Positions 8,860-16,441 are shown, counted from the first letter of the stretch. The stretch: 48,258 nt of DNA from Saprospira grandis DSM 2844 (GCA_945888475.1 CAMDAB010000012.1:1-48258), one strand, 5' to 3'. The notes: generated by a model not told the origin, from the sequence alone. Numbers and translations: made by a program.

Positions 8860-9486
8860 TTGGCTAAGAATTTTAGAAACCCGAATCTTGAGAAAAAAGA
8901 TGAAGCTCAAAATTTTCGCTTAAACGATGCTATCCGTGTACCGGAAATTCGTTTAGTAGGCGACAACTTCGATGAAATCAGTGAAATCGTTGGAAAAGAA
9001 GTAGAAACAGGTGTATATAAAACTCGATGGGTTTTAGAAATTGCACAAAAAATGAATCTTGATCTTATTGAGATTTCACCAAATGCAAATCCTCCCGTTT
9101 GTAAAATCATCGAACTTAAGAAATTCCTTTACGAAAGAAAAAGAAAGGAGAAAGAACTGAAAGCCAAACAGGTAAAAGTGGTAATTAAAGAAATTCGCTT
9201 TGGTCCGAATACCGATGATCACGATTTTGAATTTAAAGTAAAGCATGCTATAAGTTTCCTCGAAGAAGGTTCAAAAGTAAAGGCTTATGTTCAATTCAAG
9301 GGTCGTTCAATTGTTTTTAATGATCGCGGAAAAGAATTACTTGGACGTTTTCTTGTAGCCCTCAGCGAAGTAGGTGTGCCGGAATATCAACCGAAACTGG
9401 AAGAGCGCAGAATGCACGTTACCATCGCACCTAAAAAAGTTGCCCCGGTAAAAAAGAAAACTGACGAAAACGGCAAAGAATCATAG
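8860..9486 (+). CDS. infC: Translation initiation factor IF-3, TTG start
   Basis: IF-3 binds the 30S subunit, prevents early 50S joining and checks start-codon/initiator pairing. The 208-residue protein has the N-domain (RLNDAIRVPEIRLVGDN, then LDLIEISPNANPPVCKI), the lysine-rich linker helix (FLYERKRKEKELK) and the C-domain (KEIRFGPNTDDHDFEFKVKHA). The start is TTG at 8860. An in-frame TAA at 8845-8847, with no ATG or GTG after it, rules out anything longer, and the sequence begins AKNFRNPN directly after it. A weak start codon is a classical trait of infC, whose product discriminates against such codons and thereby limits its own synthesis. Unusually, thrS, rpmI and rplT are not adjacent. 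Confidence 0.95.
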   Translation: MAKNFRNPNLEKKDEAQNFRLNDAIRVPEIRLVGDNFDEISEIVGKEVETGVYKTRWVLEIAQKMNLDLIEISPNANPPVCKIIELKKFLYERKRKEKELKAKQVKVVIKEIRFGPNTDDHDFEFKVKHAISFLEEGSKVKAYVQFKGRSIVFNDRGKELLGRFLVALSEVGVPEYQPKLEERRMHVTIAPKKVAPVKKKTDENGKES

Positions 9487-9505
9487 TAAATCTTTAATCT
9501 TATAA

Positions 9506-9546
9506 GGGAAACCATTTCTTACAATAGAATGGTTTTCTCTTTTTTA
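9506..9546 (+). terminator. Rho-independent terminator after infC
   Basis: Stem GGGAAACCATT / AATGGTTTTCT (9506-9516 and 9528-9538, two G-U pairs) with an 11-base loop and a following T tract. It ends only 14 bases before the bactofilin start, leaving little room for a separate promoter. Confidence 0.75.
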
Positions 9547-9560
9547 GCAATGTCCATATT

Positions 9561-9902
9561 ATGGCAAAATTAAACGGAAAATATTCCGGCTTGGACAATT
9601 TTATTCCGGAAGGTGCTGAAATAAACGGAAGTCTGAATGCAGCATCAAACTTGCGTATTGATGGTAAGCTCGAAGGTAAAGTTGTGTCGGCAGGTAGACT
9701 TATCCTGGGAAGTTCAGGTAAAATTATTGGTGATGTTGAGTGTAAAAACGCATTTATAGAAGGACATATCGAAGGAAATCTCCATGCTTTCGATGTTTTA
9801 CAACTCAGCAACAGTTCAAAAATAAATGGTAATGTGGCAGCTGCTAAAATTATCCTAGCGGAACATTGTCAAATTAGTGGCAGCATGAAATTGAAAAAGT
9901 AG
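9561..9902 (+). CDS. Bactofilin (polymer-forming cytoskeletal protein)
   Basis: The 113-residue protein is a right-handed beta-helix of the bactofilin (DUF583) family. A short N-terminal tail (FIPEGAEINGSL) leads into short repeats such as LRIDGKLEGKVVSAGRLILG and SGKIIGDVECKNAFIEGHIEGN. Bactofilins form filaments attached to the inner face of the membrane and localise envelope enzymes. The gene is followed after 3 bases by an AtpZ-like gene, which fits the arrangement common in Bacteroidota, where bactofilin precedes the ATP synthase membrane-subunit genes. Confidence 0.92.
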   Translation: MAKLNGKYSGLDNFIPEGAEINGSLNAASNLRIDGKLEGKVVSAGRLILGSSGKIIGDVECKNAFIEGHIEGNLHAFDVLQLSNSSKINGNVAAAKIILAEHCQISGSMKLKK

Positions 9903-9905
9903 CAA

Positions 9906-10187
9906 ATGGCTTCAGAAGACAAGGAAGATGGGAAACTGTTAAAAAAAAATAAAGTTGCAATCAATGCCTACATGAAATATTCAGGGATGGGTATTCAAAT
10001 GGCTTTGATTATCACTATATTAAGCTATGCAGGTCTGCTGCTCGACAATTATTTAAATACAAATCCTGTTTTTACTGCAATACTATCCCTTTCGTCTGTT
10101 TTATTGGCTATGTATGTTTTTATAAAGGGGGTTCTGGGTGAAAACAGTAAAGAAAAAAGCAGTCAAAATATTGAAAATAAATCTTGA
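9906..10187 (+). CDS. AtpZ/AtpI family membrane protein
   Basis: The 93-residue protein has a polar lysine-rich N-terminus, then two transmembrane helices: YSGMGIQMALIITILSYAGLLLD and PVFTAILSLSSVLLAMYVFIKGV. This is the layout of AtpZ, an accessory factor of the F0 sector linked in other bacteria to c-ring assembly or divalent-cation handling. Spacing to the bactofilin gene is 3 bases and to the next gene zero bases (stop directly followed by ATG), so translation is likely coupled. No F1F0 structural gene is in the window. Confidence 0.85.
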   Translation: MASEDKEDGKLLKKNKVAINAYMKYSGMGIQMALIITILSYAGLLLDNYLNTNPVFTAILSLSSVLLAMYVFIKGVLGENSKEKSSQNIENKS

Positions 10188-10571
10188 ATGTCTTTTAAAG
10201 ATTACATTATCAGCAAATTGCTACTTTCGGTATTTGTTTCGGCAGTGCTCTACGGTTTTACTTATATCGAATTGTTGAAGCAACACAGTGATTTGTCTGT
10301 TATATCACTTTTGTTTTTTATTTTGTTCACTTTTGTTCTTTTTAGGGGAGGTCAAACCACTGCAAAAAGTAAAAACAAGCAGTTGTTTAGCCAGTTTTTT
10401 TTGGTTGCCACCTCAATAAAAATGTTTTTGAGTCTTACAATTGTGCTTATTTATTTTATTGTTCTAAAACCATCCACACAATATTTTATAATTCCATTTT
10501 TTTTTGTCTATATTTGCTACACAATTTTTGAAGTTTATATACTTACAAAGTTAGGCAACAGCAAATCATAA
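10188..10571 (+). CDS. Small four-helix membrane protein, AtpI-like
   Basis: A 127-residue, very hydrophobic protein with about four helices (for example LLLSVFVSAVLYGFTYIEL, SVISLLFFILFTFVLFRG, MFLSLTIVLIYFIVL, and a last one ending in FEVYILTKL). Its position directly after AtpZ fits the poorly conserved second membrane protein that usually precedes atpB in this phylum, sometimes called ATP synthase subunit I. The sequence alone gives no motif, so the function is inferred from position. Here atpB does not follow. Instead a biotin carrier gene lies 10 bases downstream. Confidence 0.75.
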   Translation: MSFKDYIISKLLLSVFVSAVLYGFTYIELLKQHSDLSVISLLFFILFTFVLFRGGQTTAKSKNKQLFSQFFLVATSIKMFLSLTIVLIYFIVLKPSTQYFIIPFFFVYICYTIFEVYILTKLGNSKS

Positions 10572-10581
10572 TTCTGTTAGG

Positions 10582-11055
10582 ATGTACAACGTTAATGTTA
10601 ATGATAAATATAAGTTTGAGATAGTTTCTGAGGACTTGAACTGGGATGCAGTTGAAGTAGAGCCAGGTAGATTCAATATTCTCCACAACAACAGATCTTA
10701 TAGCGCTGTTGTGCTTGCAGCCGATTTTGAGAACAAGGCTTTCTCAGTGAGAATCGATCGTCATGTTTTTAGTTTGAGTGTCAAAGACCGCTTCGATTTG
10801 CTTGCCGAACAACTTGGTTTTAGTATAAAATCTGCTAAAAAAGCAAATGAAATAAAAGCACCAATGCCTGGAATGGTTTTATCAGTGATGGTGAGCGAAG
10901 GACAAGCAGTTAAAATGGGCGAATCGGTACTGATTCTGGAGGCCATGAAAATGGAAAATGTCATTAAAGCACCTGCCGATTGTACGATTAAGCAGATTAA
11001 AATCAAACAAGGAAACGCAGTCGAGAAAAATCAGGTTCTTATCGAATTAGCATAG
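10582..11055 (+). CDS. Biotin carboxyl carrier protein domain protein (acyl-CoA or acetyl-CoA carboxylase type)
   Basis: A 157-residue protein whose last 70 residues form a biotinyl domain: IKAPMPGMVLSVMVSEGQAV, then EAMKMENVIKAP with the biotinylated lysine at residue 123. The first 85 residues are a beta-rich region as seen in biotin subunits of propionyl-CoA, methylcrotonyl-CoA and decarboxylase complexes rather than in classical AccB. It would carry CO2 between a biotin carboxylase and a carboxyltransferase, neither of which is adjacent. The gene follows the AtpI-like gene by 10 bases and is closed by a clear terminator. The ATG is preceded by GTTAGG, a weak ribosome binding site. Confidence 0.88.
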   Translation: MYNVNVNDKYKFEIVSEDLNWDAVEVEPGRFNILHNNRSYSAVVLAADFENKAFSVRIDRHVFSLSVKDRFDLLAEQLGFSIKSAKKANEIKAPMPGMVLSVMVSEGQAVKMGESVLILEAMKMENVIKAPADCTIKQIKIKQGNAVEKNQVLIELA

Positions 11056-11077
11056 TTGAGTTTTTTTATATATTTAG

Positions 11078-11115
11078 GTCATTCTCTTTTCAACAGGAGA
11101 ATGACTTTTTTTATT
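11078..11115 (+). terminator. Rho-independent terminator after the biotin carrier gene
   Basis: Stem GTCATTCTC / GAGAATGAC (11078-11086 and 11097-11105), loop of 10, then a run of seven T. The T run overlaps the stop codon of the convergent hemH gene. Confidence 0.85.
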
Positions 11116-12142
11116 GGCAATTTTCTACGATTATTTGACAGGCAGCTTCCACCCATTTAGGGGAGTCGTTTAGTCCTTCGACCAATTCAAGATGTTCTCC
11201 ACCCATTTTCTCGAATTCCTCGGCATATTCATGCGAAATTTCAACAGTTGTTTCGAGACAATCAGCCACAAATGCCGGACAGAATACCAAAATCTTTTTG
11301 TCGCCAGCCGCTCGTCTCTTTTTTAACATGTCGCTGGTGTAGGGTTCGAGCCAGGGATCTCTGCCTAATCTAGATTGAAAACAGATGCTGTATTTTTCCT
11401 TATCCAGATTTAGAGCCTCTGCAATGGCATGCGTAGTGGCATAGCACTGTGCACTGTAACAGTATTTGTTATCGTCGCAGATACTGTTGCAGCAGTTTTC
11501 TTTTTTCATGCAATGCGCGCGGCTGCTGTCAGCTTTTACCAAATGTCTTTTGGGTAAGCCATGAAAGCTGAAAAGAACGTGATCGTATGCTTCAATATCA
11601 TGATTTTTTGCCCTGTCGACAAAAGCCTCAATCAGCTTAGGATGGTCATAATATGAATTGATAAATGTTATTTTCGGAATCACCTGCTGTTTTGTAAGCA
11701 GGCGCATTACCTCTTCATGAACTGAACCTGTAGTTGCAGAGGCATAATGCGGAAAAAGCGGCAATACAATTATCTCTGATACGGCAGCCTTCATGAGTTT
11801 GTTCAAAGCATCTTCAATTGAGGGCTTTTGGTAGCGCATTGCCAGTTCAACCATGTAATCATTGCCCAGCGATTCCTGAACTTTGTCTCTAAGGCTAAAG
11901 CCGAATACTTTTAACGGAGAACCTTCCTTCGTCCATAATATTTTATAGGCTGCAGCCGATTTTCCAGATCTTAATGGAGCTATAATACCTCTTACCAGTA
12001 TATTTCTTGCAATTGGATTGATATCGATAACTCTGCCGTCGGTTAAAAACTGATTGAGGTAGCGATGTACGGCAGATCGGGTGGGAGCGTCGGGTGTTCC
12101 TAAGTTGATGAGGAGTACTCCTTTTTGATGATTCAGTGACAT
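11111..12142 (-). CDS. hemH: Ferrochelatase with a Cys-rich insert
   Basis: Inserts Fe2+ into protoporphyrin IX (or coproporphyrin III), the last or penultimate step of haem synthesis. The 343-residue protein starts GVLLINLGTPDAP, has the catalytic histidine at 194 in FSFHGLPKRHL and the conserved SRLGRDPWLEPYT. Residues 211-233 hold six cysteines (C211, C217, C218, C222, C228, C233) directly after the catalytic block. Such Cys groups occur in many bacterial ferrochelatases and some bind a 2Fe-2S cluster; whether this one does is inference. The gene is 48 bases downstream of the exported protein gene on the same strand. hemE lies far away at 44.8 kb. Confidence 0.95.
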   Translation of the reverse strand: MSLNHQKGVLLINLGTPDAPTRSAVHRYLNQFLTDGRVIDINPIARNILVRGIIAPLRSGKSAAAYKILWTKEGSPLKVFGFSLRDKVQESLGNDYMVELAMRYQKPSIEDALNKLMKAAVSEIIVLPLFPHYASATTGSVHEEVMRLLTKQQVIPKITFINSYYDHPKLIEAFVDRAKNHDIEAYDHVLFSFHGLPKRHLVKADSSRAHCMKKENCCNSICDDNKYCYSAQCYATTHAIAEALNLDKEKYSICFQSRLGRDPWLEPYTSDMLKKRRAAGDKKILVFCPAFVADCLETTVEISHEYAEEFEKMGGEHLELVEGLNDSPKWVEAACQIIVENCQ

Positions 12143-12190
12143 TTGTTTTTGTTTTCTTATGCTAAACTAACCACTTTGCAGCGATATTGT

Positions 12191-13078
12191 TTAATTGCCT
12201 TCTAATTCTCTGAGCTCTTTTTGTATGAGTTCATCAGACTTTTTAAAATCTGTTGGATTTAGACGCTTTGCTTCGTCTGGTTTTCGACTTTTGAGATCGT
12301 TAATTAGACTGTTTTTGTTCGAAAAATCTTTGGCTGATAATATCTCAATGCTATTTTTTGAAAAAACAAAGCTCGGATCGGCATAAGCTACATTTGGGTT
12401 TTCAATAATCTTTTCGATAGTTTGTGTAATTGCGTCGCCAAAATAAAAACCCTCGCTCAAAGGTTCGTCGCCAAAGGTTTCGCGCATGAGAATTTCGGGA
12501 AGACTTTCTTGATTGGCCAAATTAAGTGTCAGAAAAAAAGCATTGATAAATCTGATTTTTTGAATTTTCTCATGTGGAAAAGTTTCGAGAAATGCCTTGT
12601 TCTCATCGGGTGTCCCAGCTTTGAAATGGACTACAACTGTTTCGGAAAATTCAATCCCAGCTCTTATGTAATCGTATTTCTGACCTTTTTCAAAAGTATA
12701 GGGAAGACTCAGCGCTTTTAGCGTTTTGTCGATTTTCAAGGTAGGCTGTTCGCATTCGATTGTTTCGCGAAAGCTCTCAAAACCGGGATGCTGGGTTCTA
12801 AATCGGTACATGCCCATGGGCACTTTTGCGGTCCAGACATTTCTTTCGAAATCATACTCAGCATAATATCTTTTACCAAAATTGCTTTCGCCGTTTTTAA
12901 AGACTATGCGAGCGAATTCTACCTTTATATTTTCTCTGGCAATGCTGTAAAATTTAGCTCTTTCAACCCGCTCATCATCCGGTCTCATGGTGAGGCTAAT
13001 GTAACAAAGGTTTTCCTGCGCTTGTATAAGTACAGTTGCCGAAAAGTGGATGAGCAATAACAGTATAAAAGTTCTCAT
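12191..13078 (-). CDS. Exported protein, possible stand-alone subtilase-propeptide-like fold
   Basis: I do not recognise this 295-residue protein as a named family. It has a clear signal peptide (cleavage after LIQAQ, about residue 21). Residues 25-140 look like beta sandwich with a carboxypeptidase-regulatory flavour (a PMGMYRFRTQHPGFESF segment). Residues about 145-240 contain VVVHFKAGTPDENKAFLETF, then an FINAFFLTL strand and finally PNVAYADPSFVF. This spacing resembles the propeptide of S8 subtilases, where the last element usually reads like VxYVEPNxxY. No Asp/His/Ser protease domain follows, only a charged tail of about 55 residues ending in RELEGN. It could be a protease inhibitor or a degenerate remnant; both are guesses. 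Upstream lies a 309-bp gap with short repeats. Confidence 0.7.
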   Translation of the reverse strand: MRTFILLLLIHFSATVLIQAQENLCYISLTMRPDDERVERAKFYSIARENIKVEFARIVFKNGESNFGKRYYAEYDFERNVWTAKVPMGMYRFRTQHPGFESFRETIECEQPTLKIDKTLKALSLPYTFEKGQKYDYIRAGIEFSETVVVHFKAGTPDENKAFLETFPHEKIQKIRFINAFFLTLNLANQESLPEILMRETFGDEPLSEGFYFGDAITQTIEKIIENPNVAYADPSFVFSKNSIEILSAKDFSNKNSLINDLKSRKPDEAKRLNPTDFKKSDELIQKELRELEGN

Positions 13079-13387
13079 GGTTAATAGAATTTGCTAAGGC
13101 TAAACTAAGCAAAAAATCATTATTTAAACACTAAAATGGCAAGTACAATCATTAAATCATAGTAAAATGACATAATGGCATATAATTTTAAAATTTAAAC
13201 GCCAAAATGACAGTCGGTTTTTTCTATTTAATTATTGAGAATGATTTTTTAAATAATTGATATTCAATGTTATAAATGTAATTTTAATAATTTTTTATCA
13301 TTTTCTAATTTTATTGCGGCACATCCTTTGTAAAAAAATGAATGTCGACAAACAATTTATTAGTTCACTTTTAATTTTAAAAATTTT
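13079..13387. other. 309-bp AT-rich divergent intergenic region with repeated AAAATGRCA motifs
   Basis: It lies between the exported protein gene (minus) and hsp20 (plus) and must hold both promoters. I see four near-copies of AAAATGRCA on the plus strand at 13133-13141, 13164-13172, 13172-13180 (first bases ATA) and 13204-13212. No TAnnTTTG box, CIRCE element or hairpin is evident. Confidence 0.5.
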
Positions 13388-13828
13388 ATGAAAACGATAC
13401 TTAATAGAAATCATTTGCCAGTTTTTTTTGATGACTTCCTGGGCGATGTGTTCAACACAGGAAAAATGCACAATCCAACTGAAAAGACAACGACAGCTGC
13501 TCCGGCAGTAAATATCAAAGAATCTGATATAGATTATCAAATTGAATTAGCTGCACCTGGTATGGAAAAATCTGATTTTAAAATCTCTATCGATCAAAAT
13601 CTGCTCAGTATTTTCACAGAAAAGCGTGAAGATAAAATCGAAAACACTGAAAAATTCAGCAGAAAGGAATTTGGTTATATGCTTTTCAAAAGAAATTTCA
13701 CTTTGCCAGAGGGCAAAATTGAAAAAGATCAGATTCAGGCTAAATACGAGGCTGGTATACTGAAAATTACCCTGCCAAAAAAGTTAGTAGAGGAAAGCAA
13801 AACAGTTAAAAATATTTTGATAGAATAG
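13388..13828 (+). CDS. Hsp20/alpha-crystallin small heat shock protein
   Basis: The 146-residue protein has the alpha-crystallin domain from about residue 40 (VNIKESDIDYQIELAAPGMEK), the conserved A-x-x-x-G-I-L-K-I-T-L-P motif near residue 122 (KYEAGILKITLPKK), and a C-terminal VKNILIE in place of the usual I-x-I tail. It is an ATP-independent holdase that binds unfolding proteins in the cytoplasm. It is a single gene with its own terminator. Control would lie in the repeat-bearing gap upstream. Confidence 0.94.
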   Translation: MKTILNRNHLPVFFDDFLGDVFNTGKMHNPTEKTTTAAPAVNIKESDIDYQIELAAPGMEKSDFKISIDQNLLSIFTEKREDKIENTEKFSRKEFGYMLFKRNFTLPEGKIEKDQIQAKYEAGILKITLPKKLVEESKTVKNILIE

Positions 13829-13858
13829 TTTTGTTGATTTTCATTTTGTTAGGTTTGG

Positions 13859-13890
13859 GGGCAGCTGTGTACGCATGGCTGCCTTTTTTA
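13859..13890 (+). terminator. Rho-independent terminator after hsp20
   Basis: Stem GGCAGC / GCTGCC (13860-13865 and 13878-13883), loop of 12, then TTTTTT. The T run touches the stop codon of the convergent glycosyltransferase gene. Confidence 0.8.
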
Positions 13891-15003
13891 ACTGAATAAT
13901 TCATGATACATAGTTATCAGTTTTTTTTCCTCATTTTCCCAATTCCAAACCAGTTTTGCCTTTTGACAGTTTTCTCTGATTTTTTCATAGTAAATATCGT
14001 CCTCGCTCAAACTTTCAATGGCTTTAATAATTGAATCTCTATTAAGGTCTGGAATCAGCACTGCCGTTTCAAATTCATGGCAATGCAATCGATATTCAGG
14101 AAAATCCATGCAGATACTTGGCTTTTCGGCCATTACATAATCAAAAAATTTATTGGCGAGCGAATAGTAGTAGTTCAGCCCCTTATTCTGAAGAAGATTA
14201 ATGCCAATATATGCTTTTTTTGTAATTAACTTTAGCTCGGCTGGTGTTATAAAACCTAGAAACTTAACTTTTTCGTCGAGATTCAGGACAGTTGCTTTAT
14301 ATCTGAGGGCTTCCGATAAGTCTCCCTCACCCGCAATCCAAAGTTGAACATTATCTGCTTCAAAATACTGCATAGCCTCCAGCATTTCTTCCAGGCCACG
14401 TCCATCGTTGAGCATTCCCTGGTATAATATAATCTTGGGCTTATTGCAATTAAGCGATAAATTTTCTGTGTAAATTGTCTGCGATACTGGTAAGTTTCTG
14501 ATTACGCCAAAGTCAATATGGTACTTTTTATTAAATTCTGAGGCAAGACTGCTGCAAACCGTGTAAGCCAAATCGCATTTAGGAATACAGAATCGGCCAA
14601 TGCCTGCCCAAATTTTTTTCACAGACGGTCTACCTACCAGCTCGGGCAATTCGGTAAAATATTCATGTGCATCGAAAATCAGTTTTTTTCTTCGGATGCT
14701 TGACACCAAACTTGCAGATAGGAGCGTATCGAGGTCAACAGCGCATATAGCATCGTATTTCCTAAGGAAAAGAAAGAAAAAAAATAACCTGATATTGTAC
14801 TCAAGATAAAACAACTTGCCCTTTGTGAAAAAACAACGAATTCGCTTCTGTTTGAACTTGAATTCAGACAAAGGCTTCGAATGTTTTAGTTTTCGACCCA
14901 GAAGCGTAACCTCATAGCCAGCATTGGACAAACTGCTGCAAATACGTTGCATACGTTGGTCGTAGCTCAGATCATTGGTTACTGTACAGTATATTTTTTT
15001 CAC
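13888..15003 (-). CDS. Glycosyltransferase family 4-like protein
   Basis: The 371-residue protein begins with KKIYCTVTNDLSYDQRMQRICSSLSNAGYEV, the typical N-terminal Rossmann start of GT-B glycosyltransferases. It has FDAHEYFTELPELVG in the first domain. The C-terminal domain holds ILYQGMLNDGRGLEEMLEAM and an AYIGINLLQNKGLNYYYSLANKFFDYVMA segment that corresponds to the EX7E nucleotide-sugar site. It probably transfers a sugar to a cell-surface polysaccharide or glycolipid at the inner face of the membrane; the sugar is unknown. The start is a GTG at 15003 with no nearby ATG. It begins 9 bases after the TauE/SafE gene. No other polysaccharide genes are nearby. Confidence 0.88.
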   Translation of the reverse strand: MKKIYCTVTNDLSYDQRMQRICSSLSNAGYEVTLLGRKLKHSKPLSEFKFKQKRIRCFFTKGKLFYLEYNIRLFFFFLFLRKYDAICAVDLDTLLSASLVSSIRRKKLIFDAHEYFTELPELVGRPSVKKIWAGIGRFCIPKCDLAYTVCSSLASEFNKKYHIDFGVIRNLPVSQTIYTENLSLNCNKPKIILYQGMLNDGRGLEEMLEAMQYFEADNVQLWIAGEGDLSEALRYKATVLNLDEKVKFLGFITPAELKLITKKAYIGINLLQNKGLNYYYSLANKFFDYVMAEKPSICMDFPEYRLHCHEFETAVLIPDLNRDSIIKAIESLSEDDIYYEKIRENCQKAKLVWNWENEEKKLITMYHELFS

Positions 15004-15012
15004 TTCCTTGTT

Positions 15013-15738
15013 TTATGATAATGCCATTACCAATCCTACAACAGATAATACAGCATAGATGATCTTTTTAAAAATTACAGGATTGTTCAAAGTAGTATTG
15101 ATTTTTTTACCTATCAAAATGCCAGTTATTACGGCAGTTAATGCAAATAAGGACATCCAAAGTACTGTGTTATAAAGATTTCCTCTTAGGATATGACCTC
15201 CCAAAACGATTGATGAAGTGCAAGCAAAATAGGCTTGTAAATTTAGTCTGAATATTTCAGAGGGCCAATTTTTCATAGTACCATATATAGCAACCGGAGG
15301 GCCGGGGATATTATACATTCCGGCAAAGAGACCTCCCATACCACCGAACAAAATTCCGAGTCTGTTACCCTTCAATTGACCTAAAGTTGGATTAACAATG
15401 CCAAATATAGAGAAAGCACAGATAAAAATACCGAGGAGACATTTCATAAGTCTGGCATCTATGACGGTTGTAAGGTAAATTCCCAAAGGCACAAAAAGCA
15501 GTGATCCAAAAATCATCATTCCGATATTTTTAAGTTCCAGTTTTTTCCATTCTCTAAAGACAATGTAGCAACTGCCGCTTACTGAAATTATTGAAACATA
15601 GGGTCCACACATACTAAGCGGTAAAAAAAATCCCAAAAAAGCCATATTTACCAAACCCTCACCAAAACCGAAGGCCGATTTTACAGTGGAAGCCAATAAA
15701 GCGATGAATGCAATAACGACGAGTAATGATGTTGTCAC
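15013..15738 (-). CDS. TauE/SafE family membrane permease
   Basis: A 241-residue protein with seven to eight hydrophobic helices. The first helix (VVIAFIALLASTVKSAFGFGEGLVNMAFLG) and the later IPGPPVAIYGTMKNWPSE are the two Gly/Pro-rich signature repeats of the TauE/SafE family, which exports small organic or inorganic sulfur anions in characterised cases. The substrate here cannot be told. The start is a GTG at 15738 overlapping the stop of the upstream zincin gene in a GTGA arrangement, a strong sign of translational coupling. Confidence 0.88.
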   Translation of the reverse strand: MTTSLLVVIAFIALLASTVKSAFGFGEGLVNMAFLGFFLPLSMCGPYVSIISVSGSCYIVFREWKKLELKNIGMMIFGSLLFVPLGIYLTTVIDARLMKCLLGIFICAFSIFGIVNPTLGQLKGNRLGILFGGMGGLFAGMYNIPGPPVAIYGTMKNWPSEIFRLNLQAYFACTSSIVLGGHILRGNLYNTVLWMSLFALTAVITGILIGKKINTTLNNPVIFKKIIYAVLSVVGLVMALS

Positions 15739-16415
15739 TGCTTAACATTTTTTGCATTTTTTTTAAATGGGGTTTGGATTTTTTCAAGAAGGAAGGCAAA
15801 GAAATCTATAATTGGTTTCGTTATGAAAATGATTAAACAAAGTAATATTGCCGTGATAAAGGCCCATTGTGGAGGTCGTTCATCGTAATCACTTTTTGAA
15901 ACTATTAGTTCGGGATTTTCATTGAGAAAGATTGTTAAGTCTTCCGCTATATTTTTTGATATAATTGTTTGAAAAAAAACGCTGCCCCTTCCATAAGCTT
16001 CTTTTTCCAAAGGGTTTTCTGTGTAAGCAAAATCGAAAGCTTTTTTGATACTCAATTTTTTGATAAAAATTCCTTTAACGAACAATGCCAGTGTCCAACC
16101 AAGATAGTGCATCATAAATGCTCTAAAGAAGCCTATCCCTAATGGAAATTTTTTATCCAGATTTTGATATTGCTGTATATGAATTGTTTCATGGAATAAA
16201 GTATCCAGCATTATTATTCTGCTATTGTATTCACGGTAGACAATTTTTAGTGTCTTACTATAGTTGTTGGGCAAGGCTGCTGCCGTTGCAAAACTTTTTT
16301 TAAGGTACCAAGGCATTCCGCATTTGATAACAACCCTTTGCCAATTTACACCGGGAAAGAGGCCTTCAATCAGGATTTTATCATTATTGTCAATGCTCTT
16401 GCTACGCTTATCCAT
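15735..16415 (-). CDS. Putative membrane-anchored zinc metallopeptidase (HExxH)
   Basis: I do not recognise a named family. The 226-residue protein has a zinc-binding motif LFHETIHIQQYQ with His75, Glu76 and His79, and about 60 residues later NPLEKEAYGRG, where Glu139 could be the third zinc ligand. This HExxHxxQ plus PxExEA pattern is seen in minimal gluzincin-like proteins such as DUF4157. Between the two is a hydrophobic stretch (FFRAFMMHYLGWTLALFVKGIF) and near the C-terminus a membrane helix (FITAILLCLIIFITKPIIDFFAFLL). No signal peptide is visible. The stop overlaps the GTG of the permease gene by 3 bases and the K+ channel gene ends 26 bases upstream. Peptidase activity is inferred from the motif only. 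Confidence 0.72.
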   Translation of the reverse strand: MDKRSKSIDNNDKILIEGLFPGVNWQRVVIKCGMPWYLKKSFATAAALPNNYSKTLKIVYREYNSRIIMLDTLFHETIHIQQYQNLDKKFPLGIGFFRAFMMHYLGWTLALFVKGIFIKKLSIKKAFDFAYTENPLEKEAYGRGSVFFQTIISKNIAEDLTIFLNENPELIVSKSDYDERPPQWAFITAILLCLIIFITKPIIDFFAFLLEKIQTPFKKNAKNVKQ

Positions 16416-16441
16416 TCGTATTTTTGTAAGGCAAAATCAAA

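Noticed and set aside
9906-10571. Start of a complete F1F0 ATP synthase operon
   Set aside because: AtpZ and the AtpI-like protein are present but no atpB or other structural gene follows.
13133-13185. Sigma-54 promoter (TGGCA with TTGC-like partner) before hsp20
   Set aside because: TGGCA is present at two places, but no GC at the -12 position with the required spacing follows.
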